From positions 18,073,501-18,137,500 of the forward strand of contig CP114481.1 of NCBI GenBank assembly GCA_027186245.1: 64,000 nt of DNA, read 5' to 3'. This stretch comes from Coriaria nepalensis. Its lineage: Eukaryota; Streptophyta; Magnoliopsida; Cucurbitales; Coriariaceae. The notes under the pieces were generated by a model that saw only the letters and a program-made list of their open reading frames with translations, made no database searches and was not told where the DNA came from. Positions 37,051-48,920 of the stretch are shown here, in pieces. Made by a program: the position numbers and the translations under genes. How positions within the stretch are numbered: the stretch's first letter is position 1; each line of letters begins with the position of its first letter.

Positions 37051-40000
37051 CTTGCAATTAATATATTGAAGGCAACACTGTATTTGTTTAGCCTTAAAGT
37101 CATGTCACTGAGTCTCTTCTAGTCAATAAATAATTCTAAATTAATTCGAACGAATTTTATTTTCCCCCTTCAAACATGATTTTCTTACATAACCTGCAAT
37201 TAATCTATTGAAGACAACAATGCATTATTTTATCCTTAAAAAGTATATCATTCAGTCTTTTCATATCATCAAATTGTTTGAAAGCACTTCGAACCAATTC
37301 TAGTTTTGCATTTAAGACACGACTTTCATGCATAAGTTGCAATTGATCTATTGAAGGCAACTATGCATTTTTTTAGCCTAAAAGTCATATTATTGCGTCT
37401 CTTTTAGTCATTAAATTATTCTAAATTACTTCCAACGAAATTCAGCCTTTAAACATGACTTTCGTGCATAACTTGCAATTAATCTATTGAAGGCAACACT
37501 GTATTTGTTTAGCCTTAAAGTCATGTCACTGAGTCTCTTCTAGTCAATAAATAATTCTAAATTAATTCGAACGAATTTTATTTTCCCCCTTCAAACATGA
37601 TTTTCTTACATAACCTGCAATTAATCTATTGAAGACAACAATGCATTATTTTATCTTTAAAAAGTACATCATTCAGTCTTTTCATATCATTAAATTGTTT
37701 GAAAGCACTTCGAACCAATTCTATTTTTGCATTTAAGACACGACTTTCATGCATAAGTTGCAATTGATCTATTGAAGGCAACTACGCATTTTTTTTGCCT
37801 AGAAGTCATATTATTGGGTCTCTTTTAGTCATTAAATTATTCTAAATTACTTCGAACGAAATTCGGCCTTTAAAAATGACTTTCGTGCATAACTTCCAGT
37901 TGATCTACTGAAGGCAACAATGCATTTGTTTAGCCTTAAAGTCATGTCATTAAGTCTCTTCTAGTCAATAAATAATTCTAAATTAATTCGAACGAATTTT
38001 ATTTTCTCCCTTCAAACATGATTTTCTTACATAACCTGCAATTAATCTATTGAAGACAATAATGCATTATTTTAGCCTTAAAAAGTATATCATTCAGTCT
38101 TCTCATATCATCAAATTGTTTGAAAGTACTTCGAATCAATTCTATTTTTGCATTTAAGACACGACTTTCATGCATAAGTTGCAATTGATCTATTGAAAGC
38201 ATCCATGCATTTTTTTAGCCTTAAAGTCATATTATTGCGTCTTTTTTAGTCATTAAATCATTCTAAATCACTTCGAACGAAATTCAGCCTTTAAACATGA
38301 CATTCATGCATAAGTTGCAGTTGATCTACTGAAGGCAACAATGCATTTGTTTAGCCTTAAAGTCATGTTACTGAGTCTCTTCTAGTCAATAAATCATTCT
38401 AAATTTATTCGAACGAATTTTATTTTCGCCCTTCAAAAATGATTTTCTTACATAACCTGCAATTAATCTATTGAAGATAACAATGCATTATTTTAGCCTT
38501 AAAAAGTATATCATTCTGTCTTTTCATATCATCAAATTGTTTGAAAGCACTTCGAACCAATTCTATTTTTGCATTTAAGACACGACTTTCATGCATAAGT
38601 TGCAATTGATCTATTGAAGGCAACTACGCATTTTTTTTGCCTAGAAGTCATATTATTGGGTCTCTTTTAGTCATTAAATTATTCTAAATTACTTCGAACG
38701 AAATTCGGCCTTTAAACATGACTTTCGTGCATAACTTCCAGTTGATCTACTGAAGGCAACAATGCATTTGTTTAGCCTTAAAGTCATGTCATTGAGTCTC
38801 TTCTAGTCAATAAATAATTCTAAATTAATTCAAACGAATTTTATTTTCTCCCTTCAAACATGATTTTCTTACATAACCTGCAATTAATCTATTGAAGACA
38901 ACAATGCATTATTTTAGCCTTAAAAAGTATACCATTCAGTCTTTTCATATCATCAAATTGTTTGAAAGCACTTCGAACCAATTCTATTTTTGCATGTAAG
39001 ACACGACTTTCATGCATAAGTTGCAATTGATCTATTGAAGGCAACTACGCATTTTTTTTGCCTAGAAGTCATATTATTGGGTCTCTTTTAGTCATTAAAT
39101 TATTCTAAATTACTTCGAACGAAATTCGGCCTTTAAACATGACTTTCGTGCATAACTTCCAGTTGATCTACTGAAGGCAACAATGCATTTGTTTAGCCTT
39201 AAAGTCATGTCATTGAGTCTCTTCTAGTCAATAAATAATTCTAAATTAATTCGAACGAATTTTATTTTCTCCCTTCAAACATGATTTTCTTACATAACCT
39301 GCAATTAATCTATTGAAGACAACAATGCATTATTTTAGCCTTAAAAAGTATATCATTCAGTCTTTTCATATCATCAAATTGTTTGAAAGCACTTCGAACC
39401 AATTCTATTTTTGCATTTAAGACACGACTTTCATGCATAAGTTGCAATTGATCTATTGAAGGCAACTACGCATTTTTTTTGCCTAGAAGTCATATTATTG
39501 GGTCTCTTTTAGTCATTAAATTATTCTAAATTACTTCGAACGAAATTCGGCCTTTAAACATGACTTTCGTGCATAACTTCCAGTTGATCTACTGAAGGCA
39601 ACAATGCATTTATTAAGCCTTAAAGTCATGTCATTGAGTCTCTTCTAGTCAACAAATAATTCTAAATTAATTCGAACGAATTTTATTTTCTCCCTTCAAA
39701 CATGATTTTCTTACATAACCTGCAATTAATCTATTGAAGACAACAATGCATTATTTTAGCCTTAAAAAGTATATCATTCAGTCTTCTCATATCATCAAAT
39801 TGTTTGAAAGTACTTCGAACCAATTCTATTTTTGCATTTAAGACACGACTTTCATGCATAAGTTGCAATTGATCTATTGAAGGCAACTATGCATTTTTTT
39901 AGCCTAAAAGTAATATTATTGCGTCTCTTTTAGTCATTAAATGATTCTAAATTACTTCCAAAGAAATTCAGCCTTTAAACATGACTCTCGTGCATAACTT

Positions 40001-40454
40001 GCAATTAATCTATTGAAGGCAACACTGTATTTGTTTAGCCTTAAAGTCATGTCACTGAGTCTCTTCTAGTCAATAAATAATTCTAAATTAATTCGAACGA
40101 ATTTTATTTTCCCCCTTCAAACATGATTTTCTTACATAACCTGCAATTAATCTATTGAAGACAACAATGCATTATTTTATCCTTAAAAAGTATATCATTC
40201 AGTCTTTTCATATCATCAAATTGTTTGAAAGCACTTCGAACCAATTCTATTTTTGCATTTAAGACACGACTTTCATGCATAAGTTGCAATTGATCTATTG
40301 AAGGCAACTACGCATTTTTTTTGCCTAGAAGTCATATTATTGGGTCTCTTTTAGTCATTAAATTATTCTAAATTACTTCGAACGAAATTCGGCCTTTAAA
40401 CATGACTTTCGTGCATAACTTCCAGTTGATCTACTGAAGGCAACACTGCATTTG

Positions 40455-43400
40455 TTTAGCCTTAAAGTCATGTCACTGAGTCTCTTCTAGTCAATAAATA
40501 ATTCTAAATTAATTCAAACGAATTTTATTTTCTCCCTTCAAACATGATTTTCTTACATAACCTGCAATTAAACTATTGAAGACAACAATGCATTATTTTA
40601 GCTTTAAAAAGTATATCATTCAGTCTTCTCATATCATCAAATTGTTTGAAAGTACTTCGAACCAATTCTATTTTTGCATTTAAGACACGACTTTCATGCA
40701 TAAGTTGCAATTGATCTATTGAAGGCAACTACGCATTTTTTTTGCCTAGAAGTCATATTATTGGGTCTCTTTTAGTCATTAAATTATTCTAAATTACTTC
40801 GAACGATATTCGGCCTTTAAACATGACTTTCGTGCATAACTTGCAATTAATCTATTGAAGGCAACACTGTATTTGTTTAGCCTTAAAGTCATGTCACTGA
40901 GTCTCTTCTAGTCAATAAATAATTCTAAATTAATTCGAACGAATTTTATTTTCCCCCTTCAAACATGATTTTCTTACATAACCTGCAATTAATCTATTGA
41001 AGACAACAATGCATTATTTTATCCTTAAAAAGTATATCATTCAGTCTTTTCATATCATCAAATTGTTTGAAAGCAGTTCGAACCAATTCTAGTTTTGCAT
41101 TTAAGACACGACTTTCATGCATAAGTTGCAATTGATCTATTGAAGGCAACTATGCATTTTTTTAGCCTAAAAGTCATATTATTGCGTCTCTTTTAGTCAT
41201 TAAATTATTCTAAATTACTTCCAACGAAATTCAGCCTTTAAACATGACTTTCGTGCATAACTTGCAATTAATCTATTGAAGGCAACACTGTATTTGTTTA
41301 GCCTTAAAGTCATGTCACTGAGTCTCTACTAGTCAATAAATAATTCTAAATTAATTCGAACGAATTTTATTTTCCCCCTAGAAACATGATTTTCTTACGT
41401 AACCTGCAATTAATCTATTGAAGACAACAATGCATTATTTTATCCTTAAAAAGTATATCATTCAGTCTTTTCATATCATCAAATTGTTTGAAAGCACTTC
41501 GAACCAATTCTATTTATGCATTTAAGACACGACTTTCATGCATAAGTTGCAATTGATCTATTGAAGGCAACTACGCATTTTTTTTGCCTAGAAGTCATAT
41601 TATTGGGTCTCTTTTAGTCATTAAATTATTCTAAATTACTTCGAACGAAATTCGGCCTTTAAACATGACTTTCGTGCATAACTTCCAGTTGATCTACTAA
41701 AGGCAACACTGCATTTGTTTAGCCTTAAAGTCATGTCACTGAGTCTCTTCTAGTCAATAAATAATTCTAAATTAATTCGAACGAATTTTATTTTCTCCCT
41801 TCAAACATGATTTTCTTACATAACCTGCAATTAAACTATTGAAGACAACAATGCATTATTTTAGCTTTAAAAAGTATATCATTCAGTCTTCTCATATCAT
41901 CAAATTGTTTGAAAGTACTTCGAACCAATTCTATTTTTGCATTTAAGACACGACTTTCATGCATAAGTTGCAATTGATCTATTGAAGGCAACTACGCATT
42001 TTTTTTGCCTAGAAGTCATATTATTGGGTCTCTTTTAGTCATTAAATTATTCTAAATTACTTCGAACGAAATTCGGCCTCTAAACATGACTTTCGTGCAT
42101 AACTTGCAATTAATCTATTGAAGGCAACACTGTATTTGTTTAGCCTTAAAGTCATGTCACTGAGTCTCTTCTAGTCAATAAATAATTCTAAATTAATTCG
42201 AACGAATTTTATTTTCCCCCTTCAAACATTATTTTCTTACATAACCTGCAATTAATCTATTGAAGACAACAATGCATTATTTTGATCCTTAAAAAGTATA
42301 TCATTCAGTCTTTTCATATCATCAAATTGTTTGAAAGCACTTCGAACCAATTCTATTTTTGCATTTAAGACACGACTTTCATGCATAAGTTGCAATTGAT
42401 CTATTGAAGGCAACTATGCATTTTTTTTGCCTAAAAGTCATATTATTGCGTCTCTTTTAGTCATTAAATTATTCTAAATTACTTCAAACGAAATTCGGCC
42501 TTTAAACATGACTTTCGTGCATAACTTCCAGTTGATCTACTGAAGGCAACAATGCATTTGTTTAGCCTTAAAGTCATGTCATTGAGTCTCTTCTAGTCAA
42601 TAAATAATTCTAAATTAATTCGAACGAATTTTATTTTCTCCCTTCAAACATGATTTTCTTACATAACCTGCAATTAATCTATTGAAGACAACAATGCATT
42701 ATTTTAGCCTTAAAAAGTATATCATTCAGTCTTCTCATATCATCAAATTGTTTGAAAGCACTTCGAACCAATTCTATTTTTGCATTTAAGACACGACTTT
42801 CATGCATAAGTTGCAATTGATCTATTGAAGGCAACTATGCATTTTTTTTGCCTAAAAGTCATATTATTGCGTCACTTTTAGTCATTAAATTATTCTAAAT
42901 TACTTCGAACGAAATTCGGCCTTTAAACATGACTTTCGTGCATAACTTCCAGTTGATCTACTGAAGGCAACAATGCATTTGTTTAGCCTTAAAGTCATGT
43001 CATTGAGTCTCTTCTAGTCAATAAATAATTCTAAATTAATTCGAACGAATTTTATTTTCTCCCTTCAAACATGATTTTCTTACATAACATGCAATTAATC
43101 TATTGAAGACAACAATGCATTATTTTATCCTTAAAAAGTATATCAGTCAGTCTTTTCATATCATCAAATTGTTTGAAAACACTTCGAACCAATTCTATTT
43201 TTGCATTTAAGACACGACTTTCATGCATAAGTTGCAATTGATCTATTGAAGGCAACTACGCATTTTTTTTGCCTAGAAGTCATATTATTGGGTCTCTTTT
43301 AGTCATTAAATTATTCTAAATTACTTCGAACGAAATTCGACCTTTAAACATGACTTTCATGCATAACTTGCAATTAATCTATTGAAGGCAACACTGTATT

Positions 43401-44243
43401 TGTTTAGCCTTAAAGTCATGTCACTGAGTCTCTTCTAGTCAATAAATCATTCCAAATTAATTCGGCAAATTTTATTTTCGCCCTTCAAACATGATTTTCT
43501 GACATAACTTGCAATTAATCTATTGAAGACAACAATGCATTATTTTTGCCTTAAATCGTATATCATTCAGTCTTTTCATATCATCAAATTGTTTGAAAGC
43601 ACTTCGAACCAATTCTATTTTTGTATTTAAGACACGACTTTCACGCATAAGTTGCAATTGATCTATTGAAGGCAACAATACATTTTTTTAGACTAAAAGT
43701 CATATTATTGCGTCTCGTTTAGTCATTAAATAATTCTAAATTATTTCCAACGAAAATCGGCCTTTAAACATGACTTTCGTGCATAACTTGTAGTTGATCT
43801 ACTGAAGGCAACAATGCAATTGTTTAGCCTTAAAGTCATGTTACTAAGTCTCTTCTAGTCAATAAATAATTCTAAATTTATTCGAACGAATTTTATTTTC
43901 GCCCTTCAAACATGATTTTCTTACATAACTTGCAATTAATCTATTGAATACAACAATGCATTATTTTAGCCTTAAAAAGCATATCATTCAGTCTTTTATA
44001 TCATTAAATTGTTTGAAAGCACATCGAACCAATTGTATTTTTGCATTGAAGACACGACTTTCATGCATAAGTTGTAATTGATCTATTGAAGGCAACTATG
44101 CATTTTTTTATCCTTAAAGTTATAGTATTGCGTCTCTTTTAGTCATTAAATCATTCTAAATTACTTCGAACGAAATTCTGCCTTTAAACATGACTTTCGT
44201 GCATAAGTTGCAGTTGATCTACTGAAGGCAACAATTCATTTGT
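40455..44243. repeat. Copy 1 of a 3,788-bp tandem duplication (9 trimers)
   Basis: Matches 44,244-48,031 at a constant 3,788-bp offset. Private marks occur once in each copy: CGAACGATATTCGG (40,800 and 44,588), CCCCCTAGAAACATG (41,375 and 45,163), an extra base in TTTTGATCCTTAAAAAG (42,280 and 46,068) and CGTCACTTTTAG (near 42,870 and 46,658). By eye I found only about five substitutions between the copies, so they are about 99.9% identical. Confidence 0.92.
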
Positions 44244-44265
44244 TTAGCCTTAAAGTCATGTCACT
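43440..44265. repeat. Zone III-type block embedded in the core
   Basis: Within the homogeneous core this block carries B with TTCGGCAAATTTTA, C with CCTTAAATCGTA and a short CAGTCTTTTATATC, and A with TTTTTTTAGACTAAAAGTC. All of these are marks of the 26 kb region (offset 17,391-17,392). It was duplicated along with the 3,788-bp unit, so a second copy lies at 47,228-48,053. Confidence 0.82.
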
Positions 44266-47200
44266 GAGTCTCTTCTAGTCAATAAATAATTCTAAATTAA
44301 TTCAAACGAATTTTATTTTCTCCCTTCAAACATGATTTTCTTACATAACCTGCAATTAAACTATTGAAGACAACAATGCATTATTTTAGCTTTAAAAAGT
44401 ATATCATTCAGTCTTCTCATATCATCAAATTGTTTGAAAGTACTTCGAACCAATTCTATTTTTGCATTTAAGACACGACTTTCATGCATAAGTTGCAATT
44501 GATCTATTGAAGGCAACTACGCATTTTTTTTGCCTAGAAGTCATATTATTGGGTCTCTTTTAGTCATTAAATTATTCTAAATTACTTCGAACGATATTCG
44601 GCCTTTAAACATGACTTTCGTGCATAACTTGCAATTAATCTATTGAAGGCAACACTGTATTTGTTTAGCCTTAAAGTCATGTCACTGAGTCTCTTCTAGT
44701 CAATAAATAATTCTAAATTAATTCGAACGAATTTTATTTTCCCCCTTCAAACATGATTTTCTTACATAACCTGCAATTAATCTATTGAAGACAACAATGC
44801 ATTATTTTATCCTTAAAAAGTATATCATTCAGTCTTTTCATATCATCAAATTGTTTGAAAGCACTTCGAACCAATTCTAGTTTTGCATTTAAGACACGAC
44901 TTTCATGCATAAGTTGCAATTGATCTATTGAAGGCAACTATGCATTTTTTTAGCCTAAAAGTCATATTATTGCGTCTCTTTTAGTCATTAAATTATTCTA
45001 AATTACTTCGAACGAAATTCAGCCTTTAAACATGACTTTCGTGCATAACTTGCAATTAATCTATTGAAGGCAACACTGTATTTGTTTAGCCTTAAAGTCA
45101 TGTCACTGAGTCTCTACTAGTCAATAAATAATTCTAAATTAATTCGAACGAATTTTATTTTCCCCCTAGAAACATGATTTTCTTACGTAACCTGCAATTA
45201 ATCTATTGAAGACAACAATGCATTATTTTATCCTTAAAAAGTATATCATTCAGTCTTTTCATATCATCAAATTGTTTGAAAGCACTTCGAACCAATTCTA
45301 TTTTTGCATTTAAGACACGACTTTCATGCATAAGTTGCAATTGATCTATTGAAGGCAACTACGCATTTTTTTTGCCTAGAAGTCATATTATTGGGTCTCT
45401 TTTAGTCATTAAATTATTCTAAATTACTTCGAACGAAATTCGGCCTTTAAACATGACTTTCGCGCATAACTTCCAGTTGATCTACTAAAGGCAACACTGC
45501 ATTTGTTTAGCCTTAAAGTCATGTCACTGAGTCTCTTCTAGTCAATAAATAATTCTAAATTAATTCGAACGAATTTTATTTTCTCCCTTCAAACATGATT
45601 TTCTTACATAACCTGCAATTAAACTATTGAAGACAACAATGCATTATTTTAGCTTTAAAAAGTATATCATTCAGTCTTCTCATATCATCAAATTGTTTGA
45701 AAGTACTTCGAACCAATTCTATTTTTGCATTTAAGACACGACTTTCATGCATAAGTTGCAATTGATCTATTGAAGGCAACTACGCATTTTTTTTGCCTAG
45801 AAGTCATATTATTGGGTCTCTTTTAGTCATTAAATTATTCTAAATTACTTCGAACGAAATTCGGCCTCTAAACATGACTTTCGTGCATAACTTGCAATTA
45901 ATCTATTGAAGGCAACACTGTATTTGTTTAGCCTTAAAGTCATGTCACTGAGTCTCTTCTAGTCAATAAATAATTCTAAATTAATTCGAACGAATTTTAT
46001 TTTCCCCCTTCAAACATTATTTTCTTACATAACCTGCAATTAATCTATTGAAGACAACAATGCATTATTTTGATCCTTAAAAAGTATATCATTCAGTCTT
46101 TTCATATCACCAAATTGTTTGAAAGCACTTCGAACCAATTCTATTTTTGCATTTAAGACACGACTTTCATGCATAAGTTGCAATTGATCTATTGAAGGCA
46201 ACTATGCATTTTTTTTGCCTAAAAGTCATATTATTGCGTCTCTTTTAGTCATTAAATTATTCTAAATTACTTCAAACGAAATTCGGCCTTTAAACATGAC
46301 TTTCGTGCATAACTTCCAGTTGATCTACTGAAGGCAACAATGCATTTGTTTAGCCTTAAAGTCATGTCATTGAGTCTCTTCTAGTCAATAAATAATTCTA
46401 AATTAATTCGAACGAATTTTATTTTCTCCCTTCAAACATGATTTTCTTACATAACCTGCAATTAATCTATTGAAGACAACAATGCATTATTTTAGCCTTA
46501 AAAAGTATATCATTCAGTCTTCTCATATCATCAAATTGTTTGAAAGCACTTCGAACCAATTCTATTTTTGCATTTAAGACACGACTTTCATGCATAAGTT
46601 GCAATTGATCTATTGAAGGCAACTATGCATTTTTTTTGCCTAAAAGTCATATTATTGCGTCACTTTTAGTCATTAAATTATTCTAAATTACTTCGAACGA
46701 AATTCGGCCTTTAAACATGACTTTCGTGCATAACTTCCAGTTGATCTACTGAAGGCAACAATGCATTTGTTTAGCCTTAAAGTCATGTCATTGAGTCTCT
46801 TCTAGTCAATAAATAATTCTAAATTAATTCGAACGAATTTTATTTTCTCCCTTCAAACATGATTTTCTTACATAACATGCAATTAATCTATTGAAGACAA
46901 CAATGCATTATTTTATCCTTAAAAAGTATATCAGTCAGTCTTTTCATATCATCAAATTGTTTGAAAACACTTCGAACCAATTCTATTTTTGCATTTAAGA
47001 CACGACTTTCATGCATAAGTTGCAATTGATCTATTGAAGGCAACTACGCATTTTTTTTGCCTAGAAGTCATATTATTGGGTCTCTTTTAGTCATTAAATT
47101 ATTCTAAATTACTTCGAACGAAATTCGACCTTTAAACATGACTTTCATGCATAACTTGCAATTAATCTATTGAAGGCAACACTGTATTTGTTTAGCCTTA

Positions 47201-48031
47201 AAGTCATGTCACTGAGTCTCTTCTAGTCAATAAATCATTCCAAATTAATTCGGCAAATTTTATTTTCGCCCTTCAAACATGATTTTCTGACATAACTTGC
47301 AATTAATCTATTGAAGACAACAATGCATTATTTTTGCCTTAAATCGTATATCATTCAGTCTTTTCATATCATCAAATTGTTTGAAAGCACTTCGAACCAA
47401 TTCTATTTTTGTATTTAAGACACGACTTTCACGCATAAGTTGCAATTGATCTATTGAAGGCAACAATACATTTTTTTAGACTAAAAGTCATATTATTGCG
47501 TCTCGTTTAGTCATTAAATAATTCTAAATTATTTCCAACGAAAATCGGCCTTTAAACATGACTTTCGTGCATAACTTGTAGTTGATCTACTGAAGGCAAC
47601 AATGCAATTGTTTAGCCTTAAAGTCATGTTACTAAGTCTCTTCTAGTCAATAAATAATTCTAAATTTATTCGAACGAATTTTATTTTCGCCCTTCAAACA
47701 TGATTTTCTTACATAACTTGCAATTAATCTATTGAATACAACAATGCATTATTTTAGCCTTAAAAAGCATATCATTCAGTCTTTTATATCATTAAATTGT
47801 TTGAAAGCACATCGAACCAATTGTATTTTTGCATTGAAGACACGACTTTCATGCATAAGTTGTAATTGATCTATTGAAGGCAACTATGCATTTTTTTATC
47901 CTTAAAGTTATAGTATTGCGTCTCTTTTAGTCATTAAATCATTCTAAATTACTTCGAACGAAATTCTGCCTTTAAACATGACTTTCGTGCATAAGTTGCA
48001 GTTGATCTACTGAAGGCAACAATTCATTTGT
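44244..48031. repeat. Copy 2 of the 3,788-bp tandem duplication
   Basis: Second copy, ending where the sequence leaves zone IV type. The crossover that made the duplication lies between 44,237 and 44,265, inside a B monomer: left of it the bases agree with copy 2's right edge (CAATTCATTTG), and right of it they agree with copy 1's left edge (CACTGAGTC). The differences I noted from copy 1 include CGCGCATAAC near 45,472, CACCAAATTG near 46,108 and TTTTTGCA in place of TTTATGCA near 45,304. Confidence 0.92.
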
Positions 48032-48920
48032 TTAGCCTTAAAGTCATGTCACTAAGTCTCTTCTAGTCAAGAAATCATTCTAAATTATTTCAAACGAATT
48101 TTATTTTCCCCCTTCAAACATGATTTTCTTACATAACTTGCAATTAATCTATTGAAGACAACAATGCATTACTTTAGCCTTAAAAAGTATATCATTCAGT
48201 CTCTTCATATTATCAAATTGTTTGAAAGCACTTCGAAGCAATTCTATTTTTGCATTTAAGACACGACTTTCGTTCATAAGTTGCAATTGATCTATTGAAA
48301 GCAACCATGCATTTTTTTAGCCTTAAAGTCAATTTATTGCGTCTCTTTTAGTCATTAAATCATTCTAAATCACTTCGAACGAAATTCGGCCTTTAAACAT
48401 GACTTTCACGCATAAGTTGCAGTTGATCTACTGAAGGCAACAATCCATTTGTTTAGCCTTAAAGTCATGTTACTGAGTCTCTTCTAGTCAATAAATCATT
48501 CTAAATTTATTCGAACGAATTTTATTTTTGCCCTTCAAAAATGATTTTCTTACATAACCTGCAATTAATCTATTGAAGATAATAATGCATTATTTTAGCC
48601 TTAAAAAGTATATCATTCAGTCTTTTCATATCATCAAATTGTTCGAGAACACTTCGAACAAATTCTATTTTTGCATTTAAGACACGACTTTCATGAATAA
48701 CTTGTAATTGATCTTTTGACGGAAACTATGCATTTTTTTATTGTTAAAGTCATAGTATTGTGTCTCTTTTAGTCATTAAATCATTCTAAATTACTTCGGA
48801 CGATATTCGGCCTTTAAACATGACTATCGTGCATAACTTGCAGTTGATCTATTGAAGGCAACAATGCATTTGTTTAGCCTTAAAGTCATGTCCCTAAGTC
48901 TCTTCTAGACAATAAATCAT
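47400..48920. repeat. Segment matching 20,250-21,770 at a constant 27,153-bp offset
   Basis: Shared marks at exactly 27,153 bp include CATAAGTTGTAATTGATC (20,701 and 47,854), AAGTTATAGTATTGCG, AAATTCTGCC, CTTCGAAGCAATTC, TTGTTCGAGAACACTTCG, and the distinctive GAATAACTTGTAATTGATC followed by an AACGGAAACTATGC-like stretch (21,543 and 48,696). There is no net indel over about 1.5 kb, though substitutions are scattered throughout. Confidence 0.83.

Larger units (their letters stand above)
27780..48240. repeat. Zone IV: homogeneous core subfamily
   Basis: About 20 kb with the least variation in the window. Marks are C monomers starting CTGCAATTAATC, A monomers with TACGCAT plus eight T and GCCTAGAAGTC then ATTATTGGGTCTC, and B monomers with CATAACTTCCAGTTG or CACTGTATTTG and a TCTCCCTTC or CCCCCTTC end. 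Measured trimers are 421 bp (for example 30,890-31,310). Many consecutive trimers look identical, and duplications range from one trimer to nine. The low divergence suggests that this is the part amplified most recently. Confidence 0.87.
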
